Assembly (NCBI RefSeq): GCF_010731855.1
Contig: NZ_AP022620.1
Coordinates: 2,232,001-2,296,000 of the forward strand
Direction of reading: 5' to 3'
From: Mycolicibacterium anyangense
GTDB lineage: Bacteria > Actinomycetota > Actinomycetes > Mycobacteriales > Mycobacteriaceae
Length of the DNA: 64,000 nucleotides
Shown here: positions 56,703-64,000 of the stretch, one piece after another
Numbering within the stretch: position 1 is the first letter of the stretch
How the letters are laid out: each line of letters begins with the position of its first letter
Translations under genes and position numbers: made by a program
Notes under the pieces: generated by a model
What the model was told of the DNA's origin: nothing
The model's database searches: none
What the model saw: the letters and a program-made list of their open reading frames with translations, nothing else

Positions 56703-57731
56703 ATGCCATCTGCCTCTCCACAGATCGAGTTGCGTGGGGTCCGGAAGGTATTCGGCGATGTCGTGGCGGTCGAGGGCGCCGACCTGAGCGTCGGCGATGG
56801 CGAGCTGTTCGCCATCCTGGGTCCCTCGGGATCGGGCAAGACCACGGTGCTGCGGATGATCGCCGGATTCGAGCAGCCCACCGCCGGCACCGTCCACCTC
56901 GGCGGGGCCGATGTCACCACGCTGCCGCCGGCCAAGCGCGACACCAACACCGTCTTCCAGGACTACGCCCTGTTCCCGCACATGACGGTGGCCCAGAACG
57001 TCGAGTACGGCCTGAAGGTCAAGGGCGTCGAGAAGGCCCAGCGCCGCGAACGCACCGGCGCCGCATTGGAGATGGTGCGGTTGTCGGGCTTCGGCGACCG
57101 CAAGCCCCACCAGCTCTCCGGTGGCCAGCGTCAGCGGGTGGCACTGGCCCGTGCCCTGGTCGGCCGGCCCAAGGTGCTGCTACTCGACGAACCGCTGGGC
57201 GCGCTCGACCTCAAACTGCGCGAACAGATGCAAGTGGAACTCAAGGCCATTCAGCGCGAGGTCGGCATCACGTTCGTCATCGTCACCCATGACCAGGACG
57301 AGGCGCTGACCCTGTGCGACCGGCTGGCGGTGTTCAACAACGGACGCATCGAGCAGATCGGTGCCGCCCGCGAGGTCTACGAGAATCCGGCCAACCGGTT
57401 CGTCGCCGACTTCGTCGGCACCTCCAATGTGTTCACCGGCGACACCGCGGAGTCGCTGCTGGGCAGGGCCGGAACCTACGCCATCCGACCCGAACGCATT
57501 CTGCTGCTGGCGCCCGATGACGCGGTTCCGGCCGGAATGCGCAGCGCCCCAGCCGAAGTCGCCGAGGTGGTCTATGCGGGTCCGATCACCCGGGTTGCCG
57601 CCGACGCCGCGGGGGCACGCCTGACCGCGACCCTGCTCTCAGCCGAGGCCTCCACCGACATCAATCACGGCGCCCGGGTCGTCCTGGCCTGGCCCGACAG
57701 CGCCGTCCGCTCGCTATCCGATCAGCACTGA
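56703..57731 (+). CDS. potA: ABC transporter ATPase, spermidine/putrescine type (PotA-like)
   Basis: ATPase of 342 residues. Walker A GPSGSGKTT (about 39-47), Q-loop FQDYALFPHMTV, signature LSGGQRQRVALARAL, Walker B LLLDEPLGALD and H-loop VTHDQDEA are all intact; the C-terminal part (TYAIRPERILLL) is the TOBE regulatory domain. It energises the two permeases encoded downstream. ATG 56703 (MPSASPQIELRGVRKVFG) was chosen for family fit; earlier in-frame starts would add an unrelated tail over the divergent promoter region. First gene of a four-gene importer operon; the binding-protein gene starts 14 bases after the stop. Confidence 0.92.
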   Translation: MPSASPQIELRGVRKVFGDVVAVEGADLSVGDGELFAILGPSGSGKTTVLRMIAGFEQPTAGTVHLGGADVTTLPPAKRDTNTVFQDYALFPHMTVAQNVEYGLKVKGVEKAQRRERTGAALEMVRLSGFGDRKPHQLSGGQRQRVALARALVGRPKVLLLDEPLGALDLKLREQMQVELKAIQREVGITFVIVTHDQDEALTLCDRLAVFNNGRIEQIGAAREVYENPANRFVADFVGTSNVFTGDTAESLLGRAGTYAIRPERILLLAPDDAVPAGMRSAPAEVAEVVYAGPITRVAADAAGARLTATLLSAEASTDINHGARVVLAWPDSAVRSLSDQH

Positions 57732-57745
57732 ACAAGGAGTTCGTC

Positions 57746-58936
57746 ATGAAAACCAGCACCCGCCGGATCGGCGTCACCCTGGCCGCCTGCGCCGCTTTGA
57801 TCGCCGGCTGTTCGAGCTCCACCAACTCCAGCGGCGGTAGTTCGACCGCGCCGCCCAAGATGGAACCGCTTGCTGCACTCGGCAATGGCGAGGGCCAGCT
57901 CAACCTGGTCGCCTGGCCGGGGTACGCCGAGGACGGCTCCAACGACCCGAAGGTCGACTGGGTGCATCCGTTCGAGCAGAAGTCCGGCTGCAAGGTCAAC
58001 GTCAAGGTCGGCAACACCTCCGACGAGATGGTGCAGCTGATGCGCACCGGCCAGTACGACGGCGTGTCCGCGTCCGGCGACGCCACCCTGCGGCTGATCT
58101 ACGCCGGTGACGTGGCACCGGTCAACACCAAGCTGGTGCCCAACTACGAGACCATCTCGTCGTTCCTCAAGGACAAGCCCTGGAACTCGGTGGGCGGCCA
58201 GATGTACGGCATCCCGCACGGCTGGGGCGCCAACCTGCTGATGTACAACACCGACGTCGTCAAGGACGCCCCGGACTCGTGGGGCGCGGTGTTCCCGGGC
58301 GGCGACCACAAGGGCAAGCTCACCGCCTACGACTCCCCGATCTACATCGCCGACGCCGCGCTGTACCTGTCGAAGACGAAACCCGAACTGGGCATCAAGA
58401 ATCCGTACTCGCTGACCGAGGATCAGCTCAACGCCGCGGTGGATCTGCTCAAGGAGCAGCACGCCAACATCGGTGAGTACTGGTCGGACTACACCAAGGA
58501 AGTGCAGGCCTTCGAGTCCGGAACCTCGGTGATCGGCACCAGCTGGCAGGTGATCGCCAACATGCTCACATCCGACAACAAGGTCAAGATCGCCACCGTG
58601 CTGCCCAAGGAAGGCTCCACCGGCTGGTCAGACACCTGGATGGTGTCGTCGAAGGCCAAGAACCCGACCTGCATGTACAAGTGGATGGACTGGATCACCT
58701 CGCCGGAGATCAACGCCCAGGTCGCCGAATACTTCGGGGAGGCGCCCGCGCAGACCAAGGCCTGCGAGTTCACCAGCGACAAGAACTTCTGCGCCACCTA
58801 CCACGCCACCGACGAGGGCTACGCGGAGAAGATCAGCTACTGGACCACCCCGCAGAAGCAGTGCGTGGACGGCAGCGGTGACAACTGCACGGCCTACAAC
58901 GAGTGGGTCGACAAGTGGCAGCAGATCAAGGGCTGA
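57746..58936 (+). CDS. potD: Extracellular polyamine-type solute-binding lipoprotein (PotD-like)
   Basis: Lipoprotein of 396 residues. The signal peptide ends at IAGC (Cys22, lipobox), followed by a Ser/Asn linker. The periplasmic-binding fold shows LNLVAWPGYAEDG, VNVKVGNTSDEMVQLMRTGQ, YGIPHGWGANLLMYNTDVV and EYWSDYTKEVQAFESG, as in PotD/PotF and related amine or opine binders. AAGGAG lies upstream of ATG 57746. Four cysteines in the last 70 residues suggest disulfides. Substrate is likely a polyamine or related cationic amine; not provable here. Confidence 0.9.
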   Translation: MKTSTRRIGVTLAACAALIAGCSSSTNSSGGSSTAPPKMEPLAALGNGEGQLNLVAWPGYAEDGSNDPKVDWVHPFEQKSGCKVNVKVGNTSDEMVQLMRTGQYDGVSASGDATLRLIYAGDVAPVNTKLVPNYETISSFLKDKPWNSVGGQMYGIPHGWGANLLMYNTDVVKDAPDSWGAVFPGGDHKGKLTAYDSPIYIADAALYLSKTKPELGIKNPYSLTEDQLNAAVDLLKEQHANIGEYWSDYTKEVQAFESGTSVIGTSWQVIANMLTSDNKVKIATVLPKEGSTGWSDTWMVSSKAKNPTCMYKWMDWITSPEINAQVAEYFGEAPAQTKACEFTSDKNFCATYHATDEGYAEKISYWTTPQKQCVDGSGDNCTAYNEWVDKWQQIKG

Positions 58937-58944
58937 CCCAGGCG

Positions 58945-59766
58945 GTGGGCCGGCGGGTCCGACTGGCCTTCCTGCTCGTCCCGCCGCTGGCGTGGCTGAT
59001 CGTCGCGTACCTGGGTTCACTTGCGGTACTGCTCCTTTCAGCCTTCTGGAGCACCGACACCTTCACCGGCGCGGTGGTGCGCAACTACACCAGTGACAAC
59101 ATCGTGCGGGTACTCACCGACGCGGTGTTCCACACGGCGACGTTGCGCACCATCGGGATCGCGCTGACCGTCACGGTGATCTGCATCCTGCTCGCCGTCC
59201 CCCTGGCGCTCTACATGGCCAAGGTGGCCTCGACTCGGGTGCGGCTGGCGTTGGTGGTCGCGGTCACCACACCGCTGTGGGCGAGCTATCTGGTCAAGGC
59301 CTACGCCTGGCGCATGCTGCTGTCGCCGGAGGGCCCGCTGCACTGGCTGGCGGGCTACACCCCGGGCTACGGCCTGATCGCCACGACGCTCACGCTGGCC
59401 TATCTGTGGTTGCCCTATATGGTGATTCCGGTGTTCGCCGCCTTCGAGCGGGTGCCCGACGCGTTGATCGACGCCAGCTCGGATCTGGGCGCCTCGGATA
59501 CCACGACACTGCGAACCGTCGTGGCGCCGTTGGTGTTTCCGGGTATCGCAGCGGGGTCGATCTTCACGTTCTCGCTGTCGATGGGCGACTACATTGCGGT
59601 CACGATCGTCGGTGGCAAAACCCAGATGCTGGGCAACATCATCTACGGACAACTCGTCACGGCCAACAACCAGCCGCTGGCCGCCGCGCTGTCGCTGATC
59701 CCGCTGATCGCGATCGTGCTGTACCTGCTGGCCATGCGGCGTACCGGTGCATTGGAGAACGTCTGA
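58945..59766 (+). CDS. potB: ABC transporter permease (PotB-like)
   Basis: Permease of 273 residues with six helices. The first is LAFLLVPPLAWLIVAYLGSLAVLL; the EAA-loop is visible as DASSDLGASDTTTLRTVVAPLVFPGI near residue 190. GTG 58945 (VGRRVRLAFLL) starts eight bases after the binding-protein stop; an in-frame GTG at 58903 would overlap that gene and adds a hydrophilic tail, so the later start is preferred with moderate certainty. The stop shares one base with the next permease gene. Confidence 0.88.
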   Translation: MGRRVRLAFLLVPPLAWLIVAYLGSLAVLLLSAFWSTDTFTGAVVRNYTSDNIVRVLTDAVFHTATLRTIGIALTVTVICILLAVPLALYMAKVASTRVRLALVVAVTTPLWASYLVKAYAWRMLLSPEGPLHWLAGYTPGYGLIATTLTLAYLWLPYMVIPVFAAFERVPDALIDASSDLGASDTTTLRTVVAPLVFPGIAAGSIFTFSLSMGDYIAVTIVGGKTQMLGNIIYGQLVTANNQPLAAALSLIPLIAIVLYLLAMRRTGALENV

Positions 59767-60566
59767 TGCTGTCACAGGGCATGCGGCGAATGGTCCGGGG
59801 CTGGACCTGGCTGGTCCTGGTATTCCTCTATGCCCCACTGCTTCTGGTGGTGGTCAACGCCTTCAACGCCTCCAAGACCTTCGCCTTCCCGCCGACCGGC
59901 TTCACCCTCAGGTGGTGGGCCGACGCCTGGGCCAGCGAAGGTATGTGGCGCGCGCTGGGCAACTCGGTGGTGGTCGGGGCGTGCGCGACGGCGATCGCAC
60001 TGGTGCTGGGAACGATGGCCGCCTTCGCCGTGCAGCGCTACCGCTTCTTCGGCAGGCAGACCATCAGTTTCCTTGTCGTCCTTCCGATCACGCTGCCGGG
60101 CATCGTCACCGGTATCGCGCTCAACGCGACCTTCACCTCGGCACTGGGGGTCACCCTGGGGCTGGCGACGGTGATCATCGGCCACGCCACCTTCTGCATC
60201 GTGATCGTGTTCAACAACACCCAGGCACGGCTGCGGCGGCTGGGCACCGGACTGGAGGACGCGTCGTCCGATCTCGGCGCGTCGAGCTGGCAGACATTCC
60301 GGTACGTGACGTTCCCGATGATGCGCGGCGCACTGGTGGCCGGTGCGATCCTGGCTTTCGCGCTGAGCTTCGACGAGATCGTGGTGACGACGTTCACCGC
60401 GGGCCCGACCGTGCAAACCCTGCCGATCTGGATCTTCGGCAATCTGTTCCGGCCCAATCAGGCACCGGTGATCAACGTCGTCGCGGCCACGCTGACGCTG
60501 CTGGCGGTGATCCCGGTATGGCTGGCCCAACGCTTTGGCGGCGACCCGGCCACCACCCGGGTATAG
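59766..60566 (+). CDS. potC: ABC transporter permease (PotC-like)
   Basis: Second permease, 266 residues, six helices. The start is MRRMVRGWTWLVLVFLYAPLLLVVVNAFN, the classical PotC-type first helix (YxPxxxxxxxSFN), and the EAA-loop is EDASSDLGASSWQTFRYVTFPMM. ATG 59766 overlaps the potB stop by one base (TGATG). It completes the ABC importer (ATPase, binding protein, two permeases). The MerR regulator gene converges three bases downstream. Confidence 0.9.
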   Translation: MLSQGMRRMVRGWTWLVLVFLYAPLLLVVVNAFNASKTFAFPPTGFTLRWWADAWASEGMWRALGNSVVVGACATAIALVLGTMAAFAVQRYRFFGRQTISFLVVLPITLPGIVTGIALNATFTSALGVTLGLATVIIGHATFCIVIVFNNTQARLRRLGTGLEDASSDLGASSWQTFRYVTFPMMRGALVAGAILAFALSFDEIVVTTFTAGPTVQTLPIWIFGNLFRPNQAPVINVVAATLTLLAVIPVWLAQRFGGDPATTRV

Positions 60567-60569
60567 CGG

Positions 60570-61178
60570 TCAGGACGCCTCGTACTCCGAGAGCAGCGCG
60601 GTCATCTGCTGGTCGAACGTGATTTGCAGCCGGTTCAACAGAGCGCGTTTGGTGATGTCCTCGATGCCGTCCGGGGAACCGCTGCGCAACACGGCGACGG
60701 TACGCACGGCCAGGTCGTCGATCACCTCACCGGTGGTGTCGAGCACCTCGGTCATCAGCTGCAGGCACTGTTCGGGATCGTCGGCCGCAGACAGCGCGCG
60801 GGCGATGTCTGGATCGGTGATCACCACCCTGCCGTCGATGACCCGGCCCAGACCATGCCGCACGGCGCGCTGGGCCGCCGCGCTCACGGCGTCGAGCGTC
60901 ATCTCGTCGACAGCCGCCCCGGGCTGCACGCCCAGCACCTCCGAGAGGTCCTGCCCCTGCCGGATGCCGTCGAGGAACGTGGCGATGTGCGCGGAGGTGA
61001 AACCCTTCGCCAGCAGCTGGTTGATCAGCTCCAGCTGAGCCAGGTGACGGTCGTCGTAGAAGGCATCCCGGCCCTGCCGTCGCGGCGGGTCAAGCAGGCC
61101 GCGCTCGCGGTACGCACGAATGTTGCGCGACGTGACTCCTGACACGCGGGCAAGCTCGGCGATTCGATACTCGGTCAT
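60570..61178 (-). CDS. MerR-family transcriptional regulator
   Basis: Regulator of 202 residues. The N-terminal winged helix is YRIAELARVSGVTSRNIRAY, RERGLLDPPRRQGRDAFYDD, RHLAQLELINQLLAKGFTSA, typical of MerR; the C-terminal about 110 residues are helical with no cysteine cluster, so a metal effector is unlikely. ATG 61178 fits the family start. It is convergent with the polyamine importer and divergent from an MFS gene across about 235 bases, which makes the MFS gene the more likely target. The AT-rich stretch 61180-61260 probably holds its promoter and operator. Confidence 0.88.
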   Translation of the reverse strand: MTEYRIAELARVSGVTSRNIRAYRERGLLDPPRRQGRDAFYDDRHLAQLELINQLLAKGFTSAHIATFLDGIRQGQDLSEVLGVQPGAAVDEMTLDAVSAAAQRAVRHGLGRVIDGRVVITDPDIARALSAADDPEQCLQLMTEVLDTTGEVIDDLAVRTVAVLRSGSPDGIEDITKRALLNRLQITFDQQMTALLSEYEAS

Positions 61179-61415
61179 GATAGCAAATAAAAGCATCCAG
61201 TTGATTGGGCAACATCAAGCGCTATTTCTACCATTTCAGCTGGGCAAACGCCACGCTCACAGCTGTGAATCAGTCATGAAGATTCGATTTCAGCCAATAG
61301 ACGTGGGGTTTTGCACCCGGGCCGCAGCCCAGGAAGCGGGAATCGATTTGCCCCGGCGCGAGATGATGTGTACCGACGGTGACGAGTGCGTGGGGACAGT
61401 GAGAGGCGAGGGTCA

Positions 61416-62708
61416 GTGCGGGCCTGGATTGTGTGGTCGACCGGGTTGCTGGCCTACGTCGTAGCTGTGCTGGACCGCACGACCATGGGGGTCTCCGGTC
61501 TGGATGCCGCCACCCGCTTCTCGGCCAGCCCCGGCGTGCTCTCGACATTCGTGGTGCTGCAGGTGATCGTCTACGCGGCCGCCCAGATCCCGGCGGGCCT
61601 GCTGCTGGACCGGTTCGGGTCGAAGGTGATGATCCTGACCGGCGGTGCACTGATGGTGATCGGGCAACTGGCGCTGGCGTTCACCGAGTCGCTGCCGACC
61701 GCGATCGCCGCCCGCGCCGTCGTCGGCCTGGGCGACGCGTTCACGTTCATCTCGGTGCTGCGATTGGTGCCCTACTGGTTCGGCCCGCGCCAGATCCCCC
61801 TGGTGACCCAGCTGACGGGTATCTCAGGTCAGCTGGGGCAGGTGTTGTCCGCCGTGCCGTTCATGGCTCTGCTGGCCGGGCCGGGATGGACCACCGCGTA
61901 CGCGTCGGTGGCGGCCCTTGGCGTGATCTCCCTGGTGCTCACCCTACTGCTGATCCACAACGCCCCACCGGGGGTGCAGGTGAGCAGGCAGGAGATCTCG
62001 CTGCGCGAGACCCTGGGGAGCGTCAAGACGGTCTGGCTGCGGCCGGGCACCCGGCTGGGCTTTTTCACCCACATGGGCACCCAGTTCTCCGTCACCGTCT
62101 TCGCGCTCATGTGGGGTGTCCCCTATTTGACGGTTGCGCAACATCTTTCGCGCAGTGCGGCGGGCACGCTGCTGACCATCTCGGTGGTCTCGGCCATCGT
62201 GTCCGGGGTGGTGATCGGCATTCTCACCGGCAGGCATCCGCACCGGCGGTCCCGCATCGTGCTCGGCATCATCGGCAGCAATGCCGCGATCTGGACCGTA
62301 GTACTGGCGCTGCCCTCCCCCACCCCGCATTGGCTGCTGGTGGTGCTGATCGTGATCATCTCGGTCGGCGGTCCCGGGTCGATGGTCGGCTTCGACTTCG
62401 CCCGCACCTTCAACCCGCAGCCGACCCTGGGCACCGCCCAAGGCGCTGTTAATGTCGGCGGGTTCCTGGCCTCGCTGCTGGTGATGCAGACCATGGGGTG
62501 GATCATCGGCGCGGCGGGCGGCTACTCGTTCGAGTCGTTCCGCTTGGCGTGGTGCGTGCAGTACGTGGTCTGGGCGGTGGCCGTGGTCGGCATCCTGGTC
62601 ACCCGCAAGAAGGCCCGCCGCACCATCGGTGACATCGAGGAGAGCAAGTACCTGCTCGAGTTCTTCAGCGACACCGACCCCGCACCCGCGGCCACCCGCC
62701 GCCGCTGA
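61416..62708 (+). CDS. MFS transporter
   Basis: Membrane protein of 430 residues with 12 helices. The conserved loop between helices 2 and 3 reads LLDRFGSKVMILTGG (G-x3-D-R-x-G-x-[KR] type), and RAVVGLGDAFTFISVLRLV is helix 4. The N-terminus VRAWIVWSTGLLAYVVAVLDRTTMGVSG resembles nitrate/aromatic-acid type MFS proteins. GTG 61416 with GAGGCGAGGG upstream is preferred; the frame is open ten codons further. The divergent MerR gene may regulate it. Substrate is unknown. Confidence 0.85.
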   Translation: MRAWIVWSTGLLAYVVAVLDRTTMGVSGLDAATRFSASPGVLSTFVVLQVIVYAAAQIPAGLLLDRFGSKVMILTGGALMVIGQLALAFTESLPTAIAARAVVGLGDAFTFISVLRLVPYWFGPRQIPLVTQLTGISGQLGQVLSAVPFMALLAGPGWTTAYASVAALGVISLVLTLLLIHNAPPGVQVSRQEISLRETLGSVKTVWLRPGTRLGFFTHMGTQFSVTVFALMWGVPYLTVAQHLSRSAAGTLLTISVVSAIVSGVVIGILTGRHPHRRSRIVLGIIGSNAAIWTVVLALPSPTPHWLLVVLIVIISVGGPGSMVGFDFARTFNPQPTLGTAQGAVNVGGFLASLLVMQTMGWIIGAAGGYSFESFRLAWCVQYVVWAVAVVGILVTRKKARRTIGDIEESKYLLEFFSDTDPAPAATRRR

Positions 62709-63128
62709 TCAGCGGTTGCGAGCGGACTCGCGACGGTTGGCCTTCTCGATCGCCGACACCAGGTCGTCCTTGGTCATCGATGATCGGCCCGGGATGTCGA
62801 GCCGGCGCGCCACGTCGAGCAGGTGCTTCTTGCTGGCGTTGGCATTGACGCCCTCGGCGGTCTTGCCCTTGGCATGAGGACCGCCGCTGCGCGCCCGATC
62901 ATCCGAGGGGCCCTTCTCGTCCTTGGGCTCCCAGTGGTCGCCCACCTTCTCGTAGCTGTGCTTGAGTGCGCTGTAGGCGACCCGATGGGCACGTTCGCCT
63001 TCGCCGTACTCCTTGGCGGCCGCATCGTGGGCCTTGGCGAAGGTCCGCTGCGCCTTGGCGTCGGACTTGCGCAATGTGCTGGGCAGTTCGCTCTTCTTGG
63101 CGGCACCGCTCTTGGCTGTCTTGGGCAT
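62709..63128 (-). CDS. ChaB domain / Rho-N-like domain protein
   Basis: Basic protein of 139 residues. The N-terminal half has the ChaB pattern SELPSTLRKSDAKAQRTFAK, AHDAAAKEYG, GERAHRVAYSALKHSYEKVG; the C-terminal 45 residues NASKKHLLDVARRLDIPGRS, SMTKDDLVSAIEKANRR are a Rho-N/SAP-like helix pair that binds nucleic acid. This combination is frequent in actinobacteria and often sigma-factor/stress controlled. ATG 63128 has GGAGGTGACAGC directly upstream. It ends next to the MFS stop. Function is unknown; nucleoid or stress role is inference. Confidence 0.85.
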   Translation of the reverse strand: MPKTAKSGAAKKSELPSTLRKSDAKAQRTFAKAHDAAAKEYGEGERAHRVAYSALKHSYEKVGDHWEPKDEKGPSDDRARSGGPHAKGKTAEGVNANASKKHLLDVARRLDIPGRSSMTKDDLVSAIEKANRRESARNR

Positions 63129-63312
63129 GCTGTCACCTCCGTCGTTTCGGCTACCCGCTGGCCACGAGCCGAAACGCTGCCCGGGTAACACCCGAGCCCC
63201 AGGTGCCGATATCCCCGTCAGCCCCGTGCTGCCGAGCAACCGACTCCTCGGCAGCCCGGGCTTCATCTTTTTCCAGGGTTTGATCGGGCGGTACCGGAGG
63301 TATCACCTCAAC

Positions 63313-64000
63313 ATGGGCCTGGACCTCACGCCGACGGCCGCGCAGCATGATCTGGCGCGGCGCACCCATGAATTCGCCGAGCAGTGCATCCGCCCGGTGG
63401 CTGCGGACTACGACCGCAGGCAGGAGTTTCCGTGGCCGGTGCTCGAGGAGGCGGCCGAGCGGGGGTTCTACAGTCCGCTGTTCTACCGCGATCTGATCGG
63501 CGATCCGACCGGCCTCTCACTGCCGATGTTCATGGAGGAGTTGTTCTGGGGTTGTGCCGGAATCGGTTTGGCGATCGTCATGCCTGCCCTGGCGCTCGCG
63601 GCAATCGGTCAGGCCGCCACGCCCGAGCAGATGCTGACCTGGGCACCGGAATGCTTCGGCTCCCCCGGCGACATCAAACTCGCCGCGCTGGCGATCTCGG
63701 AGCCCGAGGGCGGTAGTGACGTCCGAAACCTGCGCACCCGGGCCCGGCGAGACGGGGACGACTGGATCATCGACGGACACAAGATGTGGATCGGCAACGG
63801 CGGCATCGCCAACGTGCACGTCGTCAATGCCGTCGTCGACGAAGAACTCGGCCATCGCGGCCAGGCGCTGTTCGTGGTGCCTGGCGGCACCCCGGGTCTG
63901 GAACTGGTGCGCAAGCTCGACAAGCTGGGCTGCCGGGCGTCGCACACCGCGGAGCTGAAATTCTCCGGTGTCCGGGTGCCCGGCGCCAACCTGCTCGGCG
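63313..64000 (+). CDS. Acyl-CoA dehydrogenase, 3'-truncated by window end
   Basis: The reading frame is open to the last base: 229 residues seen of an expected about 380. The N-terminal helical domain (MGLDLTPTAAQHDLARRTHE, FAEQCIRPVAADYDRRQEFP) is followed by the middle beta domain ALAISEPEGGSDVRNLRTRA, IIDGHKMWIGNGG and LDKLGCRASHTAELKFSGVR. The catalytic region would lie beyond the window. ATG 63313 has GGAGG about 12 bases upstream. It is divergent from the ChaB gene across about 185 bases. Substrate cannot be assigned. Confidence 0.88.
   Translation, partial: MGLDLTPTAAQHDLARRTHEFAEQCIRPVAADYDRRQEFPWPVLEEAAERGFYSPLFYRDLIGDPTGLSLPMFMEELFWGCAGIGLAIVMPALALAAIGQAATPEQMLTWAPECFGSPGDIKLAALAISEPEGGSDVRNLRTRARRDGDDWIIDGHKMWIGNGGIANVHVVNAVVDEELGHRGQALFVVPGGTPGLELVRKLDKLGCRASHTAELKFSGVRVPGANLLG

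Noticed and set aside
63129..63312. N-terminal extension of the ChaB protein on the minus strand
   Set aside because: The frame is open to 63266, but the ribosome site GGAGGTGACAGC at ATG 63128 and the family start support the shorter form.

Overview
The window is a piece of a mycobacterial chromosome (Mycobacterium sensu lato, most like a Mycolicibacterium). The support is a very GC-rich sequence with many GTG starts and four-base overlaps, a single-chain type I fatty acid synthase of about 3,070 residues, a LexA-type SOS box, an L,D-transpeptidase lipoprotein, WXG100 proteins and a DUF222/HNH protein. From memory of the M. tuberculosis H37Rv map, about 14.7-32.3 kb matches Rv2495c-Rv2511 (bkdC to orn). 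After an accessory stretch, parts of 36.7-56.6 kb match Rv2518c (ldtB) and Rv2520c-Rv2525c (bcp, acpS, fas). No database was searched.

Layout. 1-3.6 kb: nickel/cobalt permease, undecaprenyl-diphosphatase, a glyoxalase-fold protein and a frameshifted diguanylate cyclase. 3.6-8.6 kb: a tightly overlapped four-gene minus-strand operon encoding an isochorismatase-fold amidohydrolase, FdrA, a DUF1116 protein and a carbamate kinase fused to an allophanate-hydrolase C-terminal-like domain. This is the most novel-looking system here. I read it as an energy-conserving (carbamoyl-phosphate and ATP-yielding) route for biuret/allophanate or a related ureido compound. 8.7-14.7 kb: membrane acyltransferase, enoyl-CoA hydratase, an SOS-controlled DUF222/HNH gene and a secreted protein. 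14.7-24.7 kb: the leucine/branched-chain keto-acid operon (bkdABC, citE, a MaoC hydratase, fadE19, accA1, accD1) with its divergent TetR regulator and two copies of a shared operator. 24.7-32.4 kb: small membrane proteins, an S9 peptidase, the Rv2507-Rv2510c block, orn and tRNA-His.

32.6-36.7 kb is an accessory island: a methyltransferase, then a WXG100 protein, a polymorphic-toxin-like protein and three tandem copies (426-bp period) of a putative immunity domain, two of them fused into one reading frame. 36.7-43.5 kb holds ldtB, tRNA-Lys, a diiron ferritin-like protein, an arsenic operon (arsR divergent from arsI/cadI-acr3-arsC), a candidate 50-residue small gene and a frameshifted M42 aminopeptidase. 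43.5-56.6 kb is core: DUF3618 protein, bcp, an M20 peptidase, acpS, fas and a Tat-exported DUF1906 protein. 56.7-64 kb carries a spermidine/putrescine-type ABC importer with a MerR regulator, an MFS transporter, a ChaB/Rho-N protein and the 5' part of an acyl-CoA dehydrogenase gene cut by the window end.

Two genes (GGDEF at 2.5-3.6 kb, M42 at 42.4-43.5 kb) are each broken by one base in a short homopolymer, which is compatible with either assembly error or recent decay. No insertion sequence, CRISPR array or rRNA was seen.
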